57,173 bases of DNA from positions 1 to 57,173 of the forward strand of contig CAMJPQ010000013.1 in NCBI GenBank assembly GCA_946407745.1, read 5' to 3'. How positions within the stretch are numbered: position 1 is the stretch's first letter; each line of letters begins with the position of its first letter. The position numbers and the translations under genes are program-made. Source of the DNA: an uncultured Clostridia bacterium (GTDB taxonomy: Bacteria; Bacillota; Clostridia; Christensenellales; Aristaeellaceae). Of the stretch, positions 51,193 through 57,173 are shown one piece after another. Below the pieces are notes generated by a model. It saw nothing but the letters and a program-made list of their open reading frames with translations. It was not told the DNA's origin and ran no database searches.

Positions 51193-52119
51193 ATGAGAAT
51201 CAGTTTGAATCCCACGCAGCATGCGCCCTGTGTGCTGGCGCTGGGCATGTTTGACGGTGTGCACAGGGGGCATCAGGCGCTGCTGGCCAAGGGGCTGCAG
51301 GAAGCGCAGGCACTCGGCTCAGAGCTGGCCGTGTGCACCTTTGAGCCGCATCCGCTGGCTGTTCTAAAGCCGGAAGCGCAGGTCAGCCGCCTGACGACCC
51401 TGCCGGAGCGCGCCGCCCTGATGGCGCACTACGGTGTGGACAGCCTCTGCGTACACCGTTTCACCCGCCAGGTCGCAGCACTGCCTCCGGAGGAATTCCT
51501 GCGCCGGGTGGAGGAGCTCTATCATCCTCTGGCGCTGGTGTGCGGCTATAATTACACCTACGGCCAGTTCGGCAGCGGCAACGGCGAGCGCCTGAAGGAA
51601 TGGGGCGAGGCCAGGGGCGTGGCTGTTCACGTGGTGCAGGAGGTGCGGCTTGACGGAGACGCGGTATCCTCCACGCGCATCCGCGCCTGCCTGCAGCAGG
51701 GGGACATAGAGGAGGCCAACCGCCTCCTGGGCCACCACTGGTCGCTGAGCGGCCGCGTCATCACCGGCAAGCACCTGGGCCGGACGCTCGGCTTCCCCAC
51801 CGCCAACCTTCGCCTGCCGCAGAACAAGCAGCTGCCGGCCTATGGCGTGTACCTGTGCGAGGCGCAGACACCGGATGGAGATTACCCCGCCATGGTGAAC
51901 ATCGGCGACCACCCCACCGCCCCCGGCGGCGGGGTGACCATTGAGGCGCACCTGCTGCGGCACCGGGAAGACCTGTATGGAAAAAACGTGCGCCTGGTGT
52001 TTCTGCGCCGCCTGCGCGAGGAGCGCCGTTTTCCCTCGCTGGAAGCGCTGGAGGAGCAGCTGAGAGAGGACCGCGAAGAGGCGTGCCGGTGGTTCGCCTC
52101 CTGGAGTAAAGCACTGTAA
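51193..52119 (+). CDS. ribF: Bifunctional riboflavin kinase/FAD synthetase RibF
   Basis: 308 residues. The N-terminal nucleotidyl-transferase domain has LGMFDGVHRGHQALL, CTFEPHP and STRIRACLQQGDI; the C-terminal kinase domain has GKHLGRTLGFPTANL (substrate-binding PTAN motif) and the family's IEAHLLRHREDLYGKNVRL segment. It makes FMN and then FAD. GAGGAGAT lies upstream. It ends the long plus-strand run. Confidence 0.95.
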   Translation: MRISLNPTQHAPCVLALGMFDGVHRGHQALLAKGLQEAQALGSELAVCTFEPHPLAVLKPEAQVSRLTTLPERAALMAHYGVDSLCVHRFTRQVAALPPEEFLRRVEELYHPLALVCGYNYTYGQFGSGNGERLKEWGEARGVAVHVVQEVRLDGDAVSSTRIRACLQQGDIEEANRLLGHHWSLSGRVITGKHLGRTLGFPTANLRLPQNKQLPAYGVYLCEAQTPDGDYPAMVNIGDHPTAPGGGVTIEAHLLRHREDLYGKNVRLVFLRRLREERRFPSLEALEEQLREDREEACRWFASWSKAL

Positions 52120-52126
52120 TCAAAAC

Positions 52127-52157
52127 GGCAGAGCCGGCACAAAGCCGCCCTGCCTTT
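52127..52157 (+). terminator. Probable terminator of the pepV-ribF run
   Basis: GGCA-GAGCCGGC / GCCGCCC-TGCC hairpin with ACAAA loop and a short TTTGTATT tail, eight bases after the ribF stop. Confidence 0.55.
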
Positions 52158-52160
52158 GTA

Positions 52161-53267
52161 TTATCTGTAGGTAATGGCATAGTCCCTCGGCAGAATCACA
52201 ATGAGCGTTTTCCCGCGCTGCAGGGGCAGCTCACTGCCGTCCTCTCCGTAAAAAACAGTGCGCTGGTTCATGCCTGTCCGCTGCCACACCCCGGCATAAT
52301 GACGGCCGTCGCGGAACAGCTCACACTTTCCCTCCCCCACCAGCTCTGTCACGGGGGCCTCACCGCTGCCGTTCCAGCCCTGCTCCACAAACTGCACGAT
52401 CACGTTGCTGAAGGTCAGCGCGGTGCGTGTATCCCTGTCCTCATACAGCGCCATGCCACCGTCCTCCCGGTGCATAAAGCGGCTGTACTGCCCGCTGTCC
52501 GGCTCATAGCGCAGGGTAGAGCAGTAGGGCACGTAGCCCCGCCTGTCAATGTCGATCTCACCGGCAGTGTCGCCGCCCTCCGAAGGGTCATCGGAGAAAA
52601 GGAAGGCGTGTTCCCTCGCCGTGTGGTTTTCGGGAATCAGCGAAGAAATCGCCGCCGCGTCGCCGCTGCGGTTGTGGGGGGCCAGGCAGCCCTTCCGCGT
52701 GGAAAACAGCTTCACCCAGGCCTTGCTGAGCCCGTCGGTGCCGTTGAACACCACCTCGCCCCTTTTCGCCCCGTAGGTGGAAAACTCCAGGTTGATGTTG
52801 GAGCCCTCCAGCGTCTGCCCGCCAAAGAACATGAAGCCGCAGTCCCATTCCTGCCGCAGCCACACATGTCCCACCCTGGCGGAGCGCACAGGCCCCACCG
52901 CGTTTGGTATCAGGTCGGAAAAGAGAAAGGACATCCTTGTTCCGCCGGGGGAGGTCAGCGGCGTTTCGTAGATGATGTCCGCCCAGGCCGCGCCCCAGGG
53001 GGCAGTCTCCCCTACCCCGCCCTGCGCGTTGTCAATCTGCACCAGCATGGGCATGTACCTGCCCGTCACCGCCAGGCCGGCAAAGCCCTCCGGTGCAGCC
53101 GTCCTGCCAAGGGGCAGGCCTGTCGTCGGGCTGACTCCCTCCTCCACGGCATTGACGCCAGCTGGCTGAATGGTGATCCCCCGGCTGCTCTCACCCGTCA
53201 GCGCTGTATCGGCCAGCGCGGAAAGGGTGAGCAGCACAAGGCAAAGACTCAGCATCGTTTTTTTCAT
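52161..53267 (-). CDS. DUF3048 (YerB-like) exported protein
   Basis: 368 residues. A signal peptide (MKKTMLSLCLVLLTLSALA) without a lipobox, then the DUF3048 core: MLVQIDNAQGGVGETAPWGAA, IIYETPLTSPGGTRM, GPVRSARVGHVWLRQEW and, near the end, VTELVGEGKCELFRDGRHYAGVW. Family function is not established; Bacillus YerB is similar. It lies at the outer membrane face or in the wall space. The start at 53267 has GGGAGG upstream; a longer frame to 53327 is rejected. mazG lies upstream on the same strand, 117 bases away. Confidence 0.85.
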   Translation of the reverse strand: MKKTMLSLCLVLLTLSALADTALTGESSRGITIQPAGVNAVEEGVSPTTGLPLGRTAAPEGFAGLAVTGRYMPMLVQIDNAQGGVGETAPWGAAWADIIYETPLTSPGGTRMSFLFSDLIPNAVGPVRSARVGHVWLRQEWDCGFMFFGGQTLEGSNINLEFSTYGAKRGEVVFNGTDGLSKAWVKLFSTRKGCLAPHNRSGDAAAISSLIPENHTAREHAFLFSDDPSEGGDTAGEIDIDRRGYVPYCSTLRYEPDSGQYSRFMHREDGGMALYEDRDTRTALTFSNVIVQFVEQGWNGSGEAPVTELVGEGKCELFRDGRHYAGVWQRTGMNQRTVFYGEDGSELPLQRGKTLIVILPRDYAITYR

Positions 53268-53384
53268 GCGCGCCTCCCATCGGAAATGCTTCCCGCAGTG
53301 TTCACACAGCGCACGCGCCGTTTTCACACATGTAAATCATCCTGTTTACAGAGGCCGGGCTCTTGCAATTCTTTCCGGCACAGG

Positions 53385-53726
53385 CTATGCTCTGTGCTGT
53401 GAGCGGCTCGCATCGAAGCCGGCGGGGTAGCGGCTGCGCAGCTTTTGCAGGTTGGCAAGCAGCACCTCCTCCAGCGTCAGGCCGAGCGCCTGCGCCGCCT
53501 CCGCCAGATACCAGGCCACATCGCCCAGCTCCAGCGCCATCTGCTGCCTGTCCAGGGGATGCCCCTGATGGAGGTGCTTCTTCATCAGGTCGATGACCTC
53601 GCCGCTCTCGCCGCACAGCCCCATCACTGCGTTGAGAAGCGTCTCCTCCTGCGTCAGGGCCGGATTGAGCGTCTCCATGGCGCGTTTCTGGTATTCATTC
53701 GCCGTCAGCGGCGCTGTCTCTTCCAT
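53385..53726 (-). CDS. MazG-like nucleotide pyrophosphohydrolase
   Basis: 113 residues, single MazG domain. GLCGESGEVIDLMKK and LELGDVAWYLAEAAQALG carry the acidic ExxE and ExxD metal-binding residues of all-alpha NTP pyrophosphatases, which hydrolyse (d)NTPs to monophosphates, often for housecleaning. It overlaps the end of tadA by 32 bases, so the two are cotranscribed. The start follows GAGGAGG by about ten bases. Confidence 0.85.
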   Translation of the reverse strand: MEETAPLTANEYQKRAMETLNPALTQEETLLNAVMGLCGESGEVIDLMKKHLHQGHPLDRQQMALELGDVAWYLAEAAQALGLTLEEVLLANLQKLRSRYPAGFDASRSQHRA

Positions 53727-54180
53727 CTTCCCGTTTCCTCCTCTGCTGAAAAAACACGCGTAGCAGCTGCGCGCATTCCTCCGCCAGCACACCGCTGCGC
53801 CAGGTCACCGCGCTGCGCAGCAGCGGATCCGCCGGCAGGTCGTAAACCGAGCCACAGCAGCCCTTCGCCGGGTCGGCAGCCCCGTATACACAGCTTCCCA
53901 GCTGGCTTTCCGCCAGCGCGCCGGCACACATGGGGCAGGGCTCCAGTGTTACGTAGAGCGTGCAGCCGGTCAATCGCCAGCCGCCCAGCGCTGCGCCGCC
54001 CTCCCGCAGACAGATCAGCTCCGCGTGCGCGGTCGGGTCCTGCAGCGCCTCCCGACGGTTGTGCGCCCTGACCAGCAGGGTATCCCCGCGCACCAGCACC
54101 GCGCCGACTGGCACCTCGCCCTCATTGAGCGCAAGTCGCGCCTCCCGCAGTGCCAGGCGCATCCAGTCTGTATCCGTCAT
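53695..54180 (-). CDS. tadA: tRNA-specific adenosine deaminase TadA
   Basis: 161 residues. It deaminates A34 to inosine in tRNA-Arg(ACG). The zinc site is complete: HAEL (zinc His and proton-shuttling Glu) and PCPMCAGAL (two zinc cysteines); NEGEVPVGAVLV, AHNRRE and DPTAHAE are TadA-like rather than cytidine-deaminase-like. The start at 54180 follows GCGGAGA. An in-frame extension to 54372 would cross the promoter and run through the divergent gene's signal peptide, and is rejected. Confidence 0.92.
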   Translation of the reverse strand: MTDTDWMRLALREARLALNEGEVPVGAVLVRGDTLLVRAHNRREALQDPTAHAELICLREGGAALGGWRLTGCTLYVTLEPCPMCAGALAESQLGSCVYGAADPAKGCCGSVYDLPADPLLRSAVTWRSGVLAEECAQLLRVFFQQRRKREDGRDSAADGE

Positions 54181-54205
54181 TCTCCGCACCCCCTCTGGCA
54201 GGAAA

Positions 54206-54234
54206 ATTGTATTCGCAACCAGCCCGCTTGTCAA
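54206..54234 (-). promoter_or_regulatory. Promoter of tadA-mazG
   Basis: On the minus strand TTGACA, a 17-base spacer and TACAAT, 25 bases before the tadA start. Confidence 0.82.
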
Positions 54235-54259
54235 CCATAGCCAAAAACGAGGTGATCTC

Positions 54260-55423
54260 ATGCTGAAACTGATTCTCTCCCTGACACTGATCCTCTCTGT
54301 CGCCCTCTGCGCGGTGCCTGTCTCCGCCGGGGCGGAAGGCAGCCTGCGCCTGCTGGCCGTCAACGTCGGCAAGGCGGATGCCCTGCTGCTCTTCTCCGGC
54401 GAGGATACCTACCTGATCGATACCGGCACCGCCGAGAGCTGGCCGATGCTGCAGCGCGCGCTGAAGGTGCAGGGCGTCACCCGCCTCATAGGCGTCATCC
54501 TCACGCACACCCACAAGGACCACGCAGGCGGCGCGTGGGCGCTGGCACAGAGCGATATTGAGATTGATCACTGGTATGCCTCCGCCTATTACAGCGAGGT
54601 GAAGGAGAAAAAGCACCCGGCAGTCCTCGCCGCTGCCCTGCGCGGGCAGGAGGTGGAATGGCTGCGCGGCGGCGACGAGCTGCCTCTGGACGGCGCCCGC
54701 CTCACGGCGCTTGGCCCGTTGGAATACACCGACGTAGAAAACTGCAATTCACTTGTGTTGCTGGCAGAGGGCGGCGGGGGCACCATGCTGCTGACCGGCG
54801 ACATGGAATTCCCCGAGGAGCAGGCACTGATGGACGCCGGGCTGATTGAGCATTTCACCGTGCTGAAGGTCGGCAACCACGGCAATCCGGACGCAACGCT
54901 GGACAGCTTCGCCGCGCTGGTCGCGCCGGATGTGGCGGTGATCTCCACTGATTCCACGGTGGACACGAACACCCCCAACAAGCGCGTGCTGAAGGCCCTG
55001 ATGGCCACCGGCAGCCAGGTGGCTGTGACACAGAACGCCGCGCAGGGGGTGGAGGTCATCCTTCAGGGCGGCAGCGCCTCGGCTGTGCTGCTTCCCTGGC
55101 CGGATACCCTCCCCGCGGCGGAAAGCGGCGTCCTTCTGAGGGAGCTGAGCATTGAGGATGACAGCATCACGCTGTACAACAGCGGCAGCAAGGCTGTCGA
55201 CTTGTCCGGCTGGACCATCTTTTCCACCAAAGGCAAGGAAACCTTTGTCTTTCCCGAGGGAGCCTCCATCGCCCCCGGCGCCGCGCTGTCCGTCACCGGA
55301 CTGTCCGCTGAGGTTCAGGGCGACTATCAATGGCCCGATAAAAAGCTGTGGAACAAAAAAGAGGAGGACATCGCCCAGCTGTATGACAGCTGGGGCTGGC
55401 TGGTCAGCGAGCTGAGCAACTGA
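54260..55423 (+). CDS. Exported ComEC-like MBL-fold hydrolase with C-terminal lamin-tail domain
   Basis: 387 residues. Signal peptide (LILSLTLILSVALCAVPVSAGA), then a metallo-beta-lactamase fold of the ComEC/Rec2 hydrolase type: LAVNVGKADALLL, LIDTGTAESW, LTHTHKDHAGG (zinc HxHxDH), LLTGDMEFPEEQALM and VGNHGNPDATL. A lamin-tail-like domain covers about 295-385 (ITLYNSGSKAVDLSGWTIFS, FVFPEGASIAPGAALSV). The fold suggests a secreted nuclease or phosphodiesterase; the lamin tail probably binds DNA or the wall. The start has AGGTG five bases upstream, identical in context (GAGGTGATCTCATG) to the SH3-repeat gene. Confidence 0.85.
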   Translation: MLKLILSLTLILSVALCAVPVSAGAEGSLRLLAVNVGKADALLLFSGEDTYLIDTGTAESWPMLQRALKVQGVTRLIGVILTHTHKDHAGGAWALAQSDIEIDHWYASAYYSEVKEKKHPAVLAAALRGQEVEWLRGGDELPLDGARLTALGPLEYTDVENCNSLVLLAEGGGGTMLLTGDMEFPEEQALMDAGLIEHFTVLKVGNHGNPDATLDSFAALVAPDVAVISTDSTVDTNTPNKRVLKALMATGSQVAVTQNAAQGVEVILQGGSASAVLLPWPDTLPAAESGVLLRELSIEDDSITLYNSGSKAVDLSGWTIFSTKGKETFVFPEGASIAPGAALSVTGLSAEVQGDYQWPDKKLWNKKEEDIAQLYDSWGWLVSELSN

Positions 55424-55481
55424 GCCTGTATTGCATGCCAGACGCGCATCCTCTCCTGTACAGAGCCTCAGCCAAAAAACA

Positions 55482-55511
55482 AAAAAAGGCATGCTTTCGC
55501 GTCGCGAAAGC
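55482..55511 (-). terminator. Terminator of the DEAD-box helicase gene
   Basis: On the minus strand GCTTTCGC-GACGCGAAAGC followed by ATGCCTTTTTTT, about 70 bases after the stop. Confidence 0.8.
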
Positions 55512-55518
55512 CACCCCG

Positions 55519-55559
55519 CCCCTCTGCGCTCCCGCCGGGAGTCAGAGGGGCCGTTTTTT
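55519..55559 (+). terminator. Terminator of the MBL/lamin-tail gene
   Basis: CCCCTCTG / CAGAGGGG enclosing an inner CTCCC / GGGAG stem, then CCGTTTTTT. Confidence 0.85.
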
Positions 55560-55580
55560 CCCAGCCGTTTGGGAAAGCGC

Positions 55581-56771
55581 TTATATATGCTCAAAGAAAG
55601 GGGTACCATCCTCCAGCCGCAGCACGCCGTCCTCGAACTTCAGCGGCGCAGGGTGGGCAATCATGTACTTGAGGATCTCATCCATCCGCACGCTCTCCTG
55701 GAAGGTGACCAGAGAGAAGCTGACGCCGTGCTTCTGCGCCCGGCCGGTGCGCCCGATGCGGTGCAGGTAATACTCGTTCTCGTTGGGCAGGTCAAAGTTG
55801 ATCACGGCTTCCACATCGTCCACGTCTATGCCGCGCGCCGCCACATCGGTGGAGACCAGTATGGGGAACTTTCCCTTCTTGAAATCCCCCATCACGGCGT
55901 TGCGTTTGCTCTGGGGAATATCCCCGTGCAGGCACTGCGCGTCGTAGCCCTCCTTGTTCAGGCGGCTGGTGAGGCGCTCGGTCATGAACTTGGTGTTGCA
56001 GAAGATCATTACCCGCTGGTAGACATCCGCGTCCAGCAGGTACAGCAGGTGGTCAATCTTGTCGTCATGCTCGGAGGAGATGACGTACTGGGTGATCTGG
56101 GGGCGGTCCTTCTGTGTCGCCTCCACCGTCACCTCCACCGGATCGTGCTGGTATTTCCACGCAATGGTCAGCACGTCCTGGTTGGTGGTTGCGGAGAACA
56201 GCACCAGCTGCCTGTCCTGCGGCGTGGACTCAATGATTCTGGTCACGTCCTTCACGAAGCCCATGTTCAGCATTTCATCGGCCTCGTCCAGCACCATGGT
56301 GTGCACGGCATCCAGTCGGATATTGCCCCTGCCCATGTGGTCCAGCAGGCGGCCGGGTGTCGCGATGACGATCTGCGGCTTGCGCTTCAGCGCGTTCAGC
56401 TGCTTGGGGAAGGGCTGTCCGCCATAGATGACCACAATGCGCACGCCCTTGATGTGCCTGGCCAGCGCGGTCAGCTCCTCGCCGATCTGCAGCGCCAGCT
56501 CGCGGGTGGGCGCCAGCACGACCTCCTGCACCCGGGGGTCGTTCAGCTGAACGTATTCCAGCATGGGGATGCCGAAGGCGCACGTTTTGCCCGTGCCTGT
56601 AGGCGCAATGGCGTTGATGTCCGCCCCGGCCATCATCAGCGGGATGGTCTTTGCCTGTATGGTGGAGGGCTCGGTAAAGCCCATATCCTTCACCGCGCGC
56701 AGGATCTCGCGGGAGAGGTCCATCTCCTCAAAGCCGGGCAGCGCGGTATTTGTTGTCGGTATTTCTGACAA
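55581..56771 (-). CDS. DEAD-box RNA helicase
   Basis: 396 residues, a minimal helicase core. Q motif (GFTEPSTIQAKTIP), I (APTGTGKT), Ia (PTRELALQ), II (VLDEADEM), III (SAT), IV-V (IFCNTK, STDVAARGIDVDDV) and VI (HRIGRTGRA) are all present. There is almost no C-terminal extension, unlike CshA or DbpA, so its targets are unclear; ribosome assembly or RNA decay is likely. It uses TTG at 56771 with GGAGG eight bases upstream. It is 18 bases downstream of the TSCPD gene. Confidence 0.93.
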   Translation of the reverse strand: MSEIPTTNTALPGFEEMDLSREILRAVKDMGFTEPSTIQAKTIPLMMAGADINAIAPTGTGKTCAFGIPMLEYVQLNDPRVQEVVLAPTRELALQIGEELTALARHIKGVRIVVIYGGQPFPKQLNALKRKPQIVIATPGRLLDHMGRGNIRLDAVHTMVLDEADEMLNMGFVKDVTRIIESTPQDRQLVLFSATTNQDVLTIAWKYQHDPVEVTVEATQKDRPQITQYVISSEHDDKIDHLLYLLDADVYQRVMIFCNTKFMTERLTSRLNKEGYDAQCLHGDIPQSKRNAVMGDFKKGKFPILVSTDVAARGIDVDDVEAVINFDLPNENEYYLHRIGRTGRAQKHGVSFSLVTFQESVRMDEILKYMIAHPAPLKFEDGVLRLEDGTPFFEHI

Positions 56772-56789
56772 GTGGGTTTCCTCCCGGTA

Positions 56790-57038
56790 TTACATTGCCT
56801 GCTGGCAGGCGCGGATGGCTTTGGACAGTTGATCGGGACAGGAGGTGCTGCCCTGGCAGGGTACGCCGCTGAGCAGCTCGGCCACCTCGTCCGCCTTGCG
56901 GCCGATGACCATGCGGCTGAGCCCCTCCGTGTTTCCCTTGCAGCCCTTGGTGAACTTGCAGTAGGTGATCAGGCCCTGAGCGTCAATTTCAAGATCGATG
57001 CCAGTGGAGCAGGTGCCCTGTGTTTTGTAATGAAACAT
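56790..57038 (-). CDS. TSCPD domain protein (TIGR03905-like)
   Basis: 82 residues. FHYKTQGTCSTGIDLEID, FTKGCKGNTEGLSRMVIGR and the final CQGSTSCPDQLSKAI match the small TSCPD family, related to a C-terminal module of some ribonucleotide reductases. Five cysteines suggest metal or nucleotide binding; function unknown. AGGAGG lies five bases before the ATG. With no promoter seen in the short gap after the tuf terminator, it may be read by leak-through from tuf. Confidence 0.85.
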   Translation of the reverse strand: MFHYKTQGTCSTGIDLEIDAQGLITYCKFTKGCKGNTEGLSRMVIGRKADEVAELLSGVPCQGSTSCPDQLSKAIRACQQAM

Positions 57039-57053
57039 GCCGGCCTCCTATGA

Positions 57054-57087
57054 AAAGGGACGCCCCCCGATACCGAAGAGCGTCCCT
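57054..57087 (-). terminator. Terminator of tuf
   Basis: On the minus strand GGGACGC / GCGTCCC with a long loop and TTTTC, about 33 bases after the tuf stop. Confidence 0.8.
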
Positions 57088-57119
57088 GTGGAATCTGTTC
57101 GTTTCGACGATGGATGATA

Positions 57120-57173
57120 TTACTCGATGACCTTGGCCACGACGCCGGAGCCAACAGTGCGGCCGCCCTCGCG
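57120..57173 (-). CDS. tuf: Elongation factor Tu, C-terminal fragment at window edge
   Basis: The last 17 residues and stop codon (REGGRTVGSGVVAKVIE), identical in pattern to the EF-Tu C terminus, where REGGRTVGAGVV is almost invariant. The gene continues beyond the window. Confidence 0.92.
   Translation of the reverse strand, partial: REGGRTVGSGVVAKVIE

Overview
This window looks like chromosome from a GC-rich member of the Clostridia (Firmicutes), probably an uncultured gut species. Reasons: Firmicutes-type soj/spo0J (parA/parB), YycJ/WalJ, YbxB-type methyltransferase, PepV, a TSCPD protein, DUF3048 and YfmR/Uup-type ABC-F genes; strong AAGGAGG ribosome binding sites; TTGACA-N17-TATAAT promoters; several TTG starts. 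Pectin and arabinan functions (an oligogalacturonate-lyase-like propeller, a GH51 arabinofuranosidase beside a sugar isomerase, GalT) fit a plant-fibre-fed gut niche. No rRNA, tRNA, CRISPR array or insertion sequence was seen.

Layout. 1-7400: a minus-strand block (small membrane protein, RsmC-like methylase, PatB/MalY aminotransferase, CE4 deacetylase, oligogalacturonate-lyase-like propeller, and a separate C69 dipeptidase) lies between two arms of a large non-coding inverted repeat (81-380 and 6660-7046) rich in hairpins. 7500-12800: an exported protein of unknown function, galT and ftsH, the last two divergent from overlapping promoters. 13000-15350: a glycosyltransferase and an isolated phage terminase pair with its own promoter and a possible LexA box. 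15400-20300: typA, parA, a chain of four hairpins, parB and walJ. 20300-21350: an AT-rich islet with one membrane protein, joined directly to an ABC-F gene. 23400-27600: a 1392-residue exported protein with eleven SH3-like repeats. 27800-33700: threonine aldolase, an ECF S-component, fhs, radC, a DUF218 protein and rsmG. 33700-39900: a MATE transporter, a polysaccharide flippase, arabinofuranosidase and isomerase. 40000-41230: a leucine-rich-repeat remnant abutting a second AT-rich islet with two small genes. 41250-44420: a MATE transporter and a Rho homologue that has lost its Walker A lysine. 44770-52120: a long plus-strand run (97-residue protein, pepV, peptidoglycan-binding protein, MATE, trmB, glycosyltransferase, truB, ribF). 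52160-57173: DUF3048, MazG-like, TadA, an exported metallo-beta-lactamase/lamin-tail protein, a DEAD-box helicase, a TSCPD protein and the end of tuf.

Most of the window is ordinary housekeeping. The observations most worth following are the ATPase-degenerate Rho, the inverted repeat whose hairpins keep pairing while changing sequence, the orphan terminase pair under a possible SOS operator, the conserved-looking C-terminal domain of the SH3 protein, and the two AT-rich islets. All functional calls rest on motif recognition by eye; no database search was run.
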